From positions 30,059,334 to 30,123,333 of the forward strand of contig NW_024037074.1 of NCBI RefSeq assembly GCF_015706575.1: a DNA stretch of 64,000 bases, read 5' to 3'. The notes beneath the pieces were generated by a model. The model was not told the origin of the DNA. It did not search any database and worked only from the letters and a program-made list of their open reading frames with translations. Numbering within the stretch: position 1 is the stretch's first letter; every line of letters starts with the position of its first letter. The DNA comes from Patiria miniata (Eukaryota; Echinodermata; Asteroidea; Valvatida; Asterinidae). A program made the translations under genes and the position numbers. Shown here one piece after another: positions 51,943 to 64,000 of the stretch.

Positions 51943-53510
51943 CTGAAAAAATAGCAACAACAATGATTTACTAAAAATCCGCTCGGAGATAACTCCGGAG
52001 GAGGAGGCATAGCTAAATTTTACAAGTAAAACACTCTCTGTCGGGATTGATTATTTCCAGTGAACTATACAACGGCCTGAATGGACTGACGCAAAGGTTT
52101 ACAATTTCGAATAAAAATAATTTCTCACAAATAGGATTCTATTCTTTTTTTATCTCTAGGAAAAAAACAAACAAGTTTAACCGTAAAAAGCTGGGTTATT
52201 TAGACCATCTCTCAGCCGGGGGGGGGGGGGGGGGAGGGGGGAAGGGGGGGATTCCGCCCCCTAAAATCTCGGCCATCGAGTCATGACATCGAGTCATGAC
52301 ATTTTTTAAACTGTTTTTAGTATCAAAAGATGCGCAAGGCTCGAGGCTAAAAAGTCATAACAGCTAAGGTTGCGATTTATTTTTCAAAGCTATCGCGGAC
52401 AAAGTTTAGGGGGGGGGGCGGATTCCGCTCCGGCCCTTTTAGGGTTAAGACATGCAAGTTTATTCGCAAATTCCCGGAAAAGTAACTACCGGTTTAATAA
52501 ACCATTATCATGTTGCGGCCATCTTGAGTTTTTTCCCTTTTAAATCAACGTAAGCAAAGCGAAGTTGGAGGTAAAATAGTCTGGTTCCTTTTTGCACACA
52601 ATAATTATCATTCACTACTGTTATTGGATACAGGGAACATGACTTAAATGGTGGCAGCATGATGAAGGTCTATGACAGAAACTCAATGCTCAAAAGGAAG
52701 ATAGGACTGGAATCAAATACCCTGTAAAAATTGTATAAAAAACCTTAACATGGAATGGGTTTTCAAAATAATGTCCCCGCGTGCACATTGTTTTTAATAC
52801 GTGTGTTTGCAACGGAATCCTTTTCCAAGACTGAATTTCAGACCAATACATTGTGCATACATTTTGCTCATTGTGCAGGTTAGTTGTTATGCACCCTACT
52901 GCAGATTCTATGGAATTTGGTAGCATCTAACAAAATAGTACTGAAGAAAATTGATCCGATATTCCTCTAAAATTGCTTGAATTTTTGTTGTATGAATCAC
53001 AATGAGCTTACATTTTCTTCATTGTTAAGGGAGTCGATCTCATACCAAGGAAGTAGTGGAAGTAATAATTACAGGTGGACTACCACAATCAAGTAACAGT
53101 CGTTAAAAAAATATGAATATTTTGGTATGAGAACTCAGGGTACTGGTTTGACTGTAAGCGCCAGCCACCATCTGTCTGTCAACCGAATGTGTATTAAAAT
53201 CTTCAGGAATTGTGAACATCTGTACAACCACTCAACATTCCAAACGTTAATCAAAAAACCACTATCGTTGTTCGTAAAAAAAACAACAACAACAACAACA
53301 ACAGAATCTCAGTGGCATGCTGAGTGGAACCCTACATGTAATCATGACTGAATTCATGCGCGAGCTTGCGCTTCAATTTGTTTAGGGGGTCAGTACAGCA
53401 GAAGGCCCGCATAAAAAAATATGTACGAACTGATCAACTGCATACACTGATTTCTTCAAATGAATCCCAGCGAGAACTATAAAAGTAAAACAATTGTGTG
53501 TAAAACTCAC
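51943..53510 (-). other. First intron of C1q gene 3
   Basis: Follows 13877-14245 at first, then resembles 22900-24320 of unit 2. It has a G run at 52218-52234 and a CAA repeat at 53281-53300. No coding sequence. Confidence 0.5.
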
Positions 53511-53592
53511 CTAGCAAATCTCGTTCTTGTTGTTCTCACAGTTAGGTCTCTCACTCGGCTTGTCTTCAGAGGCTGAAGAGGAGCTGCGGTCG
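53511..53592 (-). other. First non-coding exon of C1q gene 3
   Basis: Ends ...GATTTGCTAG before the donor GTGAGTTTT (complement at 53502-53510). It aligns with the exon at 24325. The 5' end is estimated from the TATA-like box. Confidence 0.55.
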
Positions 53593-53621
53593 CCTGTGAG
53601 GGGAAAAGCGGGTGCTCGTGC

Positions 53622-53631
53622 CTTAAATATT
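53622..53631 (-). promoter_or_regulatory. TATA-like box of C1q gene 3
   Basis: AATATTTAAG on the minus strand followed by GCACGAGC, nearly identical to the box at 24421. The upstream CACCGACA and GGTGACAC blocks are also shared with unit 2. Confidence 0.45.
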
Positions 53632-56600
53632 ACCATGACCGATTTCCTGAGCAGTGACTGAGGAAAATGGCCCGGTTTGTGATTGGTCCCTGCGCACTGT
53701 CAATCACACATCACTGACTCGCTTCATATTAATGAGACGGATGTTATAAGTTGATGTGGTCCAGGCTATATAGTCACTATAAAAGCATGTATCACCGACA
53801 CTGAAATAGCCGCATCGTATTGGTGGATACCGTATGGATGTCGGTGACACATCTAAAACACTCGTTTTGCGATTGACACACACAACCTGTCAATCTCAGA
53901 CCACTCACTTGTGGTCACCGACTTGTTGGGTGACTAACTTCAATTGGTGGATAGCGAAGTGACGTTCACCGGCCGTGATTCATTCAATGAGCAGGTTGCA
54001 CTTCAGTCTATTAAATTGTGAGGATATGTTATTCGAGATTTTATGTGCAATTAAATCTTAGTCAAGCCAGCGGCAATACTAGGGTTTAACTTCGCGGGGG
54101 GGGGGGTGTCAGAACCCGGGGTGTTTTTGTTCTTCAGATGGTCCATGTAATAAATTCAAATGAAAGGTGTTATTACAACAGTGCAGTTCCAATAAGGATT
54201 TAAAAATGGGGGGGGGGACCGGCTTCCACTGGAGTAGGAGGGGAAGAACATGTCCCCGTGTCCCCCCGTAGTTGTGCCCCTGAGTTAGGCTTTGCTTTTT
54301 AATTGAGACTTTTAGAAAAAAAAACTAAATACACGTTCACTTGGTAGAAAGTTAAATGAACTTCGTTAAACTGTACGCATCATATCCGGTCCGTGTATTA
54401 CTGCGGCCCTCTTACGATGGAAGTGCGTTTTTGAGCTTGTGTATCTCTAAGTCCGAATAATCAGCCCCAAAAATGTAAGAATTGACCCGGGATGATGAAC
54501 CTTAAAACCACCCATTCACGAGCTAAAATAATGACACAGTTCAACAATAGCATGTACAATATTTCAAGATAAATACCCCCTCTCTCGATATAAACCAAAA
54601 AAGGCATGTATAGCTTGACCAGATTTCCGGTGTTTGTTATTGTATGACTTCCGCATAACGATTCATTCTGAACTAGGTTTTGTGATATCCGGACAAATAA
54701 ATCACACTAGAATGTGCAATTCTGTATATTCAACATCATCAAATTGTAACAGTCTCTTAAGCAAAGTCTTGCAGCGATGGGGGTCGGGTGGGGTAGTTGA
54801 ACGACCAGACGCCCCCCTCCCCAACCCGGTTGGAAAAAAAGATAATGACGAAGCTACTGATCTAATTAGGGCCTAAAATTAATGGCCATGTTCCCAAGCC
54901 GGGGACGAAGCCTAGGTTTTCAAAACACTCAAAGTCACAAGACCTAAAACGGTGTTTTCCAAACGTTCTGTTTCCGGCTTCGGGTATGCGGGTTTCCAAT
55001 GAAGCTGAATCTGGATATGAATTGAAGCCGGGATTTGAAAAAGTCACTCTCTCGGCGTCTATATAGTCTTCGTTAAAAACGCCTGGTTGTTTTGCCACTC
55101 GGTCAAATACCGGAGCGAGTCAGGATGACCTTGTGAAAAGGCTACAGTTAGGCCATTAATTTTGACCAGCAGAGCAACTTCCTTGTTATTATTTTTGGAA
55201 CCGCCAACTTGGAAAATACGAAAACCCGGGGGTTGGGAGAGTGTTTGGTGGGGATGGACGCTACCCGACTATTGAGGGCGCTGTTGTAAAATGCATGTAC
55301 ATACGCGTACGTATATAGTGTTTATGGTTTAAATAAAGAATGTAATGCAAACAAAAACAAAACAATAAACATGTTTATGGCTGTCTTATTTAAAATCCGG
55401 TCTGTGAATAATTGATCATATGGGAAAAAACAGCTAATGTGAATGCGATAGGTGCAGAAAATCATGTTAATAGTCAATGACGAAAATAATAGAAAAAAAT
55501 AATGAATATAAGTAATTGAGCTGATTTTCTTTTACATATGCAGCGTGTCTTTACAAAATGTAGTAGATAAACAACATGTTCGTTTCTGAGGAAACTATAT
55601 ATATTTTTAAACACCATGTGATGATAGAGTTTGTTTAACCAAAACAAGATTTTTGTTCTGTGATGTGGACCTTTTGTTTAACAATTATGTATGCAAAGCC
55701 CGTAAAGACTGTCAAAATCTTGAAACGATTGCGTCATTTACATTGATGAGCTCAAGGTTCTTGCCAGCATTCGTGTTACATTTGCCCAGGATACCTGCCC
55801 AAACAACAAGTGTTTCCTTTGGTTGTGGGAAATATGTCATAATGTGAAGTCCCTTGGTGGGTTGTTGATTTGAACATAATCTCCTGACATTGTGTGTGTT
55901 TAGGTTTACATCTATTGGAATGTAGCTTCATGCCCATGATGTCTCAAAGGAATCTGTCTGTGCGATAAGCTAGGCCCCGTGGGTTAATTACAAGATTCTT
56001 CTTCGTCCAGAGCACTCCTCCTCTGCATGACGTAGGGTGCCAATTCCGGTCATGTGATCCGGTAATTTTCACTGGGCTGATGTTAGGCAGCGTATCCCTT
56101 CGAGCAGTGGCGCAGTGAAAAAAAAAATGTGTTTTGCAAATATGGTGATTTTTTTTTTCAATTGGCCAATAAGGCCAAGCTTCCATGTAATCCTCACCCC
56201 TACTATACACCACAAGCCTGTAGACTCCCATTGGCCAGACCCTAGCCACTCCAGAGTAAGGAGTGTTGAAAGACAGAAGCCAAGATTGCGGCTAATGCCC
56301 TTGTGCAGTTATTGGAGATCTTAGTGGCCACCCCCTAAGTGCCGCCGATCCCTTTGTGTCAACCCCTCGTGCCACCCAGAGCCCAGACAGGTTGTAAACA
56401 ATCCCTGGCCATGTGAATGACCTATATCTTGTGCATGTACAGGCATGCCAGGGTTATTGACCTCGAAACACGTAATGTGATAAAACTCCCATGGTGGTTC
56501 CACCGCATAAATGTTTTGGGCAAGCTGCTCGAAGGGGTGTTTACACCTAACACTTACCACTGGAGCAGCTTCAAGTTGAAGGGCTCGTTGCCACAAACCA

Positions 56601-57440
56601 AACTTGTGTCCTTGCACTTCTTCGTCTGCCGCTGTTTCCATGGCTTCTGTTGAGGCTTGTACCATATCCCTGAGGATTTCTCAACATATTACTGCTACTC
56701 GTTGTTCTGCTTGGTACTCTGGAATGAGGGAATTGCAATGTAAACTGCCGGATGGTCTCTGCAATATTTAAAGTTTCATAGTAAGAAACTACCATAAGAA
56801 CCGCTTTATCCACTGAAACCTGGGCCGCAGATTTCCAGCCATCTGTGGTAGCAGAAGAATTGATATACTGCATAACACTTGAATTTAAATTTAATCGTGA
56901 ATTACCAATCAATGTTTGGTTGAATTGGCATGGATTAGCTTGTATTTTGTTTCTAGTGTCTATGTAATCCAGTCACACCTTTTTTTTTTTTTTTTTAAAG
57001 TAAAACAACACACCTTCTTGGTATGTGAAATCCCGTCATTAGACACCAGATAATCTGAAAAGTCGCACAACTTGGAGTTCCATTCCTTTCATTTAATAAG
57101 CTGGATCTCTGGACTGGATTGTTCAAATGAGATGGGATAAAAATCATTGTGGAGAGTATTACCTATACCTTCAAACCCCATAGGTAAGTTTTGCACACAA
57201 AAAAGAGGGCTAGTATTTTTAATATTTATGGATTGACTGCTCCATTTTTTTTTAAGTGAGACAGTAATACCAACAATTAAAAATATAATAAATATAAGCG
57301 ATTAGACTCAGCTGTTTTTTTATTAAAGAATTAAATTCCAAACAAATAAGTATATTTTTACAGTGCAAAAGTCAAACATCAATATCCAATAAAAATATTA
57401 TAATAAAAAATAAAATAAGGTATGAGCTGATTTTAATTAA
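53632..57440. repeat. Upstream region of C1q unit 3, segmental duplicate
   Basis: 53640-55500 matches 24440-26430 of unit 2. 55680-57200 matches 14250-15530. The junction between them corresponds to where the Polinton sits in unit 2. G runs at 54095 and 54207. No gene was recognised. Confidence 0.6.
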
Positions 57441-58385
57441 GTAAATGTTCTGATATTTGCAAGTTCACTCTACAAAGGTTCTAGGTGTTATTATCGACGA
57501 CAAACTCTCCTGGTCGGCTCACATCTCTCACATCTTCAAAGTTATCTTCCGGAACACTGGCGTTATTTCTAAAATGCGTCACCTTCTTTCAAGAGACGTT
57601 CCTTTCTCACTTTACAATACCCTCATTCTTCCATACTACTACTGCAATATCGTTTGGGCTCACACTTATTCTTCTAAACTCCATTTACTAATTGTTATTC
57701 AAAAAAGGGTCATTCTGATCTGTGCTCATTCCCTACCACGTGATCATACTGCACCTCTTCTTGTCAAATTAAACACTCTCACCCTGTCTGATTTTAAAAA
57801 GCTTCAAACTGGCATTTTCATGTTCAAGTTTACTAATAATCTCCTTCCTGCTACGTTTTCTTCTTTCTTTACTCCAGTTATTATCATTCACCACCATCAC
57901 ACTAGATCACACAGCAACCTATACACACCTTTCACTCGCACATCTCGGTACAAGAAAACACTTCGCTTCTACGGTCCCATTCTTTGGAATAGCATTGACC
58001 AATCAATTAAATCCAAAACCTCCGTGGGCTCTTTTAAGAACTCTTTCAAAGAGTATCTCATTTCCCAATATGTAGCATAGTTTGGTTGTTTTCCTTTGGT
58101 TGTTCTCCAGTGTTGCCACCTCTCTTGCAGTTTTACGTTTGTTTCCAGTCATTTTTCTTAATTTATTTCTGGTCAGATCATTTTGTCCTCCTGTTTATGT
58201 TTGTCGTTGACGTAATAATTAACTATTTGATTATTTAATTTCTTTGTTTTCTCTTCTAAAGGTACTCCGCAACAAGCCCTGGCTGAATAGGATTGTGCCT
58301 CCACAATATTGTATTTTGCTTTCTGTTATGATATTGTTTCAGTATGGAAATAAATGTAATATTGAATTGAATTGAATTGAGTATA
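57441..58385 (+). pseudogene. CR1/Jockey-like LINE, 3' fragment
   Basis: A 207-codon frame (57457-58080) holds the C-terminal part of a non-LTR reverse transcriptase: VLGVIIDDKLSWSAHISHI, then LYNTLILPYYYCNIVW, VIQKRVILICAH and FYGPILWNSIDQ. It is open, but the start is truncated. The 3' UTR ends in a repeated TTGAA tail (58362-58380). It differs from the LINE at 1983 and from the RTE copies, giving three LINE lineages here. Confidence 0.8.
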
Positions 58386-59835
58386 TACGGACGCTTCCCG
58401 AATTTAGGCGCGAACCGCGGGTTATTGTTTAATTATTGATGCATCCATTTTGTATTCACTATTTTCATGATTTTTATTTTTTTTGATGACAAGTGTTTTG
58501 TTCATTCGTTTTTTTTTTTTGGTATTTTGTACATTCTATTGAGGAATAAAAGACCGCTTGTTACTTGATCTTCGCGGAAAACAGAATCAATCTTCAAAAT
58601 ACAAATAATTCTTAAATACATAAAGCATCGCAAGTCAATCAATATCTGGTCTTATGTTTCCAAAATCTACACAATAATGACCGAAGAGCAATACAAATGA
58701 AACCAAGGGATATTACACGTAACTGTGAATGAATATGTTTTAATTATGGGAAAGAATGAGGTAAAATATAAAAAGGTCGTTACCTGTTCAGGAGCGAAGA
58801 GAGTGATGTTTATTTTTGGTCTTCGACCCAACAAAACATGAAGAACAGCGGAGAGCGCGCAAACTGGTTTACACACCTAAGAGGGCGCTCGCCAATTTAA
58901 ACAGCGGGAAACGATTACGTAATGGGCCTTATGCACGAGTTGGCCATTTTTGTTGAGTTCCCTGAATGTATTTTATAAATTCTTAACTGTTTAATGGGAT
59001 GGCGCCAGACTATTAATGCGGCCTAATTTTACTGTCATGTTTCTTTCAAATTTGGTATGAACAATTAGGGAATGTTTAAATACAAATTTTAAATTATGGA
59101 AGCAGATTTGAATTGATTCGTAATTTACTTGCTTTCCTTCTTCACAAGTTCCAAAAAAGAAGATGTTACCTCACTTTTAACTCATTATGGCTGACTCGTG
59201 AATAACGCCCATTCAAACATTATGTAGAGGGGGTTTGCATCGCAAACGTTACTGTACACTGCCCGTTTTGAAAAATCAAAATTCTGATTATTATATCCTC
59301 GCTCTTGTCATGAAAGGGATATTTGGCTACGATACGGCAATCGCAGATTTGTCCTTTGAAAAATATATAGCTAAAATATGCAATTTTCAAAATTTTCAAA
59401 ACTGCGGCCTTTTCTTGTTATTTGATCTTTTTGTTTTCAAAGGGCAATTCTACAATGGCCAAATAAGCACACATCTTTCTCATGACATACTCTGGATGTG
59501 TGCCAAAATCCATACTTGTATCATCAAAGGCACCCCATTACCTCTCTGCCGTACTATCAAACCTAAATTAAGCCGGACCCCTCCCCCCCCCCGCCTTTCA
59601 TCGGTGGATCTATTCTATAACCATTGGGAGGGGGGTGAGGGGGAGGGGAAGATTAAAATTAATAGGGCCCGATGTCCGACAAATTGGCTATTCCAAGAAG
59701 GCGTGGGGTCGCGGACTTTCTAAAGAATCGGTGGATTTCAAGAATCAGTGGAGGGAAGCTAGATGAGTAGACATCATCGTGTTTGATATGGTGGTTTTAT
59801 CTTGTTCTTTGTTTGATTTATACTGAAAGTAAATA
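58386..59835. other. Intergenic stretch, no gene recognised
   Basis: 58920-59220 matches 23385-23690 (TGGGATGGCGCCAGACT). A 162-codon frame at 59235-59723 starts with mixed sequence and ends in low-complexity G/C tracts; its composition and lack of motifs argue against a gene. Confidence 0.45.
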
Positions 59836-61800
59836 AAATGTTTTGTTGGGGTGGGGCTTGGGCATGCCCCCTCCCTCGACACCAACCTGTCCCCAACCCG
59901 TTCCCGACCCCCACTTACCCGAAACCCTCACTTTCGAACTTCTCAACCATAAATTCCCAATCCCTTATCTTAAACCCCATCAGCCTTAATTCAACTAACC
60001 CTCAAACCCACCCATCCTCAACAAATCTTTACCCGGCATTTTGGCCCATCACAATTGATCATCCTGGCTTTCAAGAAATGAAAACATGCAACAACATTCC
60101 TAAGTAAATGATTGGCATTATCGGCAATACTTTATTATAGGCAATGATTATTTTATTCGTTTACACATTCAAAATACGCACTCGTAAGAAATGAGTTTAT
60201 GAGTCACAAATGATTCTAAATCAAGTAAACGCCCTAAATCGTCTTGAGCTTTTACTACCCGTGAATTCAATTGACGTCTTCCAAACATAGAGTGTATTTC
60301 AAAAGTGTTTGGCACCCTAAATAAAGTACAGCCGAAGGAGTTTTAAAAAGCGTTTTTGCAGTGATCAAAAGCTCGAGAAATTTTCTCTTATTGTTTAGTA
60401 CATTTTCTGAGTAGTTATATTCGACATTTATCAGATTGATTACTTCGTGTTGTCAAATATTTAAGCTGTCAAAGAGAGCGATATAATCAGCTGTACTTGA
60501 AACTAAGCAATCCTTTTCTTAAAACAATTATAAGCTACTACTGTGTTACTGACAAGCGATGGGAACAATGTTATTCTTCTCTCTGTGATAGTGTCACATT
60601 TAACAACCCACATTGTAATAAATCATGAACAATCATTTATACAAATTAAACTCTTTCAATTTATATACATGTATGTAATCATCATGACCTGCCAGAAGTC
60701 GAAATATCAAACCATAAAGCATTACAAGGCGAACGACAGACTTTTAATACATACAGGACTTTTAATATCAAAGTGATTATAATTTTAACAATCATTGCAG
60801 ATTTGAGAACTTGGGAGAATTTTTTCCCCAAAAAAGTAAGATTGGGATTTGCTACGTTGCTACGACACACGATATCAATAACTGTTTTCAGTTGAACGAT
60901 CAAACATGTTTGAAGCATAAATGAAGTCCAGCCAAAGACGTAGATAGTTTCCACATGTTCAAAAGCTAGTGTAATAGGGTATAGAGAAGTTTTATATCAA
61001 ATTATTCTTTTCTTATAGTTTTGAGTCGTCACTGTAAGCTTGTAACTACTTTGGAGTTCAAATTGTAGAAATACCGCATGAATCCTCAATTGAAAAAACT
61101 CCAGCATTTGATGGAGATGGATTTTGTTTGTAATTTTATGCCTTGGGCCTGATATAAACTGACTTTGTTCAAGTTTCAAAAATTGTAATTTCTCACAAGA
61201 CCGCCAGGCAATAACTTTGTCAACACAAAACTTGTTCACAACTATTAACCAAATATGTATAATCTAACAAAACCTCATTTCACAATCAAACATTTCTACT
61301 GGAACAAAGTATTTCAGCAAAATGTGACCAGAAATTTCCTTATTTTAATTTATTCAGTCACGTTGTGGGTCACATGTGAATTATAACTCCTCATCCTGCG
61401 CATTCATAATACGATAGTGCACTCATTACATAATTCAATAATAAATTCTCAATCAGGCGACCCCAAATATGTGCTACTTTTCGCTCATCTACTCACGAAG
61501 GTTTCCAAATTCTAAAAACCGAAGAGGATATTTTGTGTTAAAATGTTGAATGTGTTAATTTTAACTTTATCATACAATAAAATATGATCCACATCCATGA
61601 GAGAGGTAGTGGTAAATTATTCATTCAAAATTTGGTATCACAGTAGAAGTCAACAAAGACATTTAAGTTAAAATAATAGAAAATTATCCCATCTGATGGC
61701 AGCTTATTGGATGAAATGAACAAATCCAACCAGTCCAAAAACCCTCCTCACTCGATTGGAATGTTTACTTTGTATACTTGATATTTTCAAAGTGAGTTTC
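59836..61800. repeat. Downstream module and 3' flank of C1q unit 4
   Basis: Fourth copy of the pyrimidine-rich module (59865-60060), followed by AT-rich sequence parallel to 4920-5300 and 44520-45000 (CCTAAATAAAGTACAG near 60312, GAAATAAAGTGTAACAG near 44769). No gene. Confidence 0.5.
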
Positions 61801-61801
61801 T

Positions 61802-61945
61802 TGAATAAGCCTCTGTGCTAATAACGTCACACTTTGTTTATGTGTGTGCTTTCCTATGGTGCTCAGTAGACCGTTGGCCTCACTAGCTTCATATGAAAGT
61901 GCACATGTAAACAAAGTGTGAAATCATTAGAACAGAGGCTTATTG
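61802..61945. mobile_element. Palindromic MITE of about 144 bp
   Basis: The left arm GAATAAGCCTCTGTGCTAAT and the complement of the right arm (CAATAAGCCTCTGTTCTAAT) match. Homology runs on through CACACTTTGTTTA. The centre is about 60 bp. No coding capacity and no clear target duplication. Confidence 0.6.
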
Positions 61946-63490
61946 AGTCTTTTAATCAAGAAACACATGCCATCCTTTTTGGGGCTTTGAACTCTTCGGA
62001 AAATTCCACCCCCCCCCCTATTTTTGGCACTTTTCTGTTTCGGAAAATGAGGAAGGTTGTTTATTTTCTCAACATAAAGCATATAAAACGTTTTTGTTTC
62101 TATACAAAAGTCGAGCAAAAATATTAAAAAACGGTGGTAAACGTGTTTCGTAATCATCAGAATGAGGCTTTGTACATTTCATTTTTTTTTCAATTGTACT
62201 TTTTTGCAGTCAAGTATAACTTATACAAAAATGCTAACAGATTATCATGTTAACAATAATGCAATCATTTAAATAAAAAAAAGTGTATTCTTCTTTTTTT
62301 CGAAGCACCTGTAAACTGTTAAAGTTTACATGCAAGTCTCAACGTTTCATCAAATTGCTATAAATAGCAATACAATATTTTGAATAATTATTATTTTAAT
62401 CACCAAATGTAAGTCAACAGGCCAGGAAATCATTTTGGATATTTTGTAAAATAAAAAAAATGATACATGCATGTGATGGATTAAATCTAAATTTTCTGCG
62501 CTGGGCACATGCCGCCGAAGCGTAACGTCACGCGGCGTCATCTACAATAGTGGCCGTTCCACACATTGTCTCGTCCGCCAATTTTACCATATCATCTGTA
62601 CGGGCGACTTAGGTGAACATTTTCTCGTTTAAATATGCTCAAACATTAAGAATAAATAAGCCCGTAAATGGCACAATGATTTAAAGCTGACTTTAAATAT
62701 CACTCAGAACGTCTCGGATTCCGTTATTTGTATTTTCCAATGGAAACGCCAACGGGTAACCCCGGCGGCGTATGATGTACCTATTTCTACAGCGTATTAT
62801 ATAGGGAACATGATACAGCCGAGAAATAAAACTGTGTGTGCACGATAACAACCCAAATACTATCAAGGTAAGTAGGAACAAAAATAAATTTAATTTAGTA
62901 ACTTGTTAATGTGTGTCTTATCTACTTTGTTTGCATATATTCTGTTTAATTAACCTGTTAGTGTTTAATTACACAATACAGAAATCTTTTATTTTCAAAA
63001 TATTCCGTATATTGTGTAAGGCCAAATGTGGCAAAAAAAAAGTCTTCTGTCGACAATTACGCCTACAAATTCCAGTCAAAATGGGTTGCCCAATACATAA
63101 TTGTATCAGCCTAAACATTCTGCATACAGTCACGTCACGGTGGCACACTTTATTGCAAACATATGTATTTCCTAAAAAAGAGCAATAGCCTTGCTTTGAA
63201 AAAAAATCAATTAGCAAAGCATTTCACTCTTTACAGAGTTCATAAAAAAAGTAGAAAAATTGTTGTCAACAAATTGTAATAAAGCATAATGTTTCTTGTA
63301 TATCAATACAGATACACAGAGCTAAATACATGCATTAAACAATAGTTAATCTGTTGCTGTACAGTAAATGGTGTACATGTACAGCACTATGTATCAGCGA
63401 ATGTACAATGCAACAAGGAAAAAACACATTAATTTAGTAGAAAAGTATTTCTTTAGGTTTTCGGGTTATTTTTGTTTATGTGCCAATTAT
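61946..63490. other. 3' flank of C1q gene 4, no gene recognised
   Basis: AT-rich, with one GC-rich island at about 62500-62600 holding ACGTCACGCGGCG, which could be a promoter but has no gene attached in view. The last 300 bp should hold the 3' UTR of the gene that follows. Confidence 0.4.
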
Positions 63491-64000
63491 TTATTCGGGG
63501 TAAAGTAGGAAGCCACTGAGTGAGGTGTAGTGTCTGGAATTACTCCACGCCTGACCATTCATGGTCAGATACACCGTGTCTCCTCGCTGCAGAACCAAAA
63601 CCGCGCTTCCAGACACCTGCTCAGCGCTACTTGAATCACTGCTAGCACCGGAGACAACCCAGTCGTCATTCTTTTTAAGATGAACGTCCAAGTGGGCGCA
63701 GGAAGAAGTTTTCAACACCGAAAACAAGAACACGTAGGTGCCCGGCACACTACATGTAAATGTGGCAGACTCGAGATCGAAGCTGGTACCCGGCAGAAGC
63801 GTCAAGGTCTCCTGGAAGGGCAAACGGGTGTAGTGACTCGTAGAGGTATCCGAGTTGCTCGTCCTCACCACGGTGAATGCTACCCGCTGGTTGGAGTCGC
63901 CTCGTACGCGCGTCACCCCTGGCTCACCCTTCTGACCTTTGACACCAGTGTCCCCGGTTGTTCCAACTAAACCCGGGGGTCCTCTCGGACCTATCTTGCC
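63491..64000 (-). CDS. Secreted collagen-C1q domain protein, copy 4 (5' end outside the window)
   Basis: The visible 169 codons start inside the collagen part (GKIGPRGPPGLVG, then [10 protein letters not shown]) and continue in frame into a complete C1q domain ending LSGFLLYPE. The frame is open to the right edge. Its linker differs from those of the other copies: TRVRGDSNQR replaces the usual PDDSNQR, creating an RGDS sequence (63893-63904). The signal peptide, cysteine cluster and 5' exons lie beyond the window. Confidence 0.9.
   Translation of the reverse strand, partial: GKIGPRGPPGLVGTTGDTGVKGQKGEPGVTRVRGDSNQRVAFTVVRTSNSDTSTSHYTRLPFQETLTLLPGTSFDLESATFTCSVPGTYVFLFSVLKTSSCAHLDVHLKKNDDWVVSGASSDSSSAEQVSGSAVLVLQRGDTVYLTMNGQAWSNSRHYTSLSGFLLYPE

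Noticed and set aside
59235..59723. 162-codon plus-strand frame
   Set aside because: No motif, unstable composition, and its end lies in G/C low-complexity sequence. Not supported as a gene.

Overview
The window looks like a gene-poor, repeat-rich stretch of an animal genome, most likely a marine invertebrate. Lancelet, echinoderm or hemichordate would all fit, and the sequence alone does not decide. The evidence is spliced genes, several families of LINE retrotransposons, many small DNA transposons with 8-bp target duplications, and secreted collagen-C1q proteins. No rRNA or tRNA gene was recognised.

Host layout. A tandem array of C1q-domain genes, all on the minus strand, spans the window: 6398-7222, 19610-20287, 48324-49136, and 63491 to beyond the right edge. 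Each coding sequence is one exon that starts with ATG directly after a splice acceptor. One or two short non-coding 5' exons lie 2-5 kb upstream. The flanks of the genes repeat as well: a pyrimidine-rich module lies downstream of each gene, and the 5' exon region lies upstream. The array therefore grew by duplicating units of roughly 10-15 kb. One unit (about 12.2-15.5 kb) keeps its 5' exon but has lost its C1q gene. LINE fragments, hAT-like MITEs, two palindromic MITEs, a TTAA-flanked MITE and the 5' end of an LTR retrotransposon are scattered between the units.

Polinton/Maverick. Between array units 2 and 3 lies a virus-like DNA transposon of about 16.8 kb (26435-43195) with divergent terminal inverted repeats. 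It encodes a protein-primed type B DNA polymerase, a retroviral-type integrase, an A32-like packaging ATPase, the likely major capsid protein, and a set of membrane, coiled-coil and structural proteins that I recognise as a recurring Maverick gene set. One structural gene (30050-30667) carries an in-frame stop. The other genes are open. No adenovirus-type protease was recognised.

The most unusual part is its apparent transcription equipment. At the left end it has a small TFIIB-like protein (zinc ribbon plus one cyclin-like repeat), an array of six AACAGAGGGCG-type repeats directly upstream of that gene, ten 83-bp repeats that each combine a TATATTAA motif with a terminator-like palindrome, and a spliced 48-residue mini-gene. 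Within the gene block, a TTTATATTAAA motif sits just upstream of many start codons, including both divergent promoters. A perfect 20-bp hairpin flanked by A and T runs separates one convergent gene pair. Together these suggest an element that directs host RNA polymerase with its own factor, promoters and 3'-end signals. That model is inference and needs transcript data.
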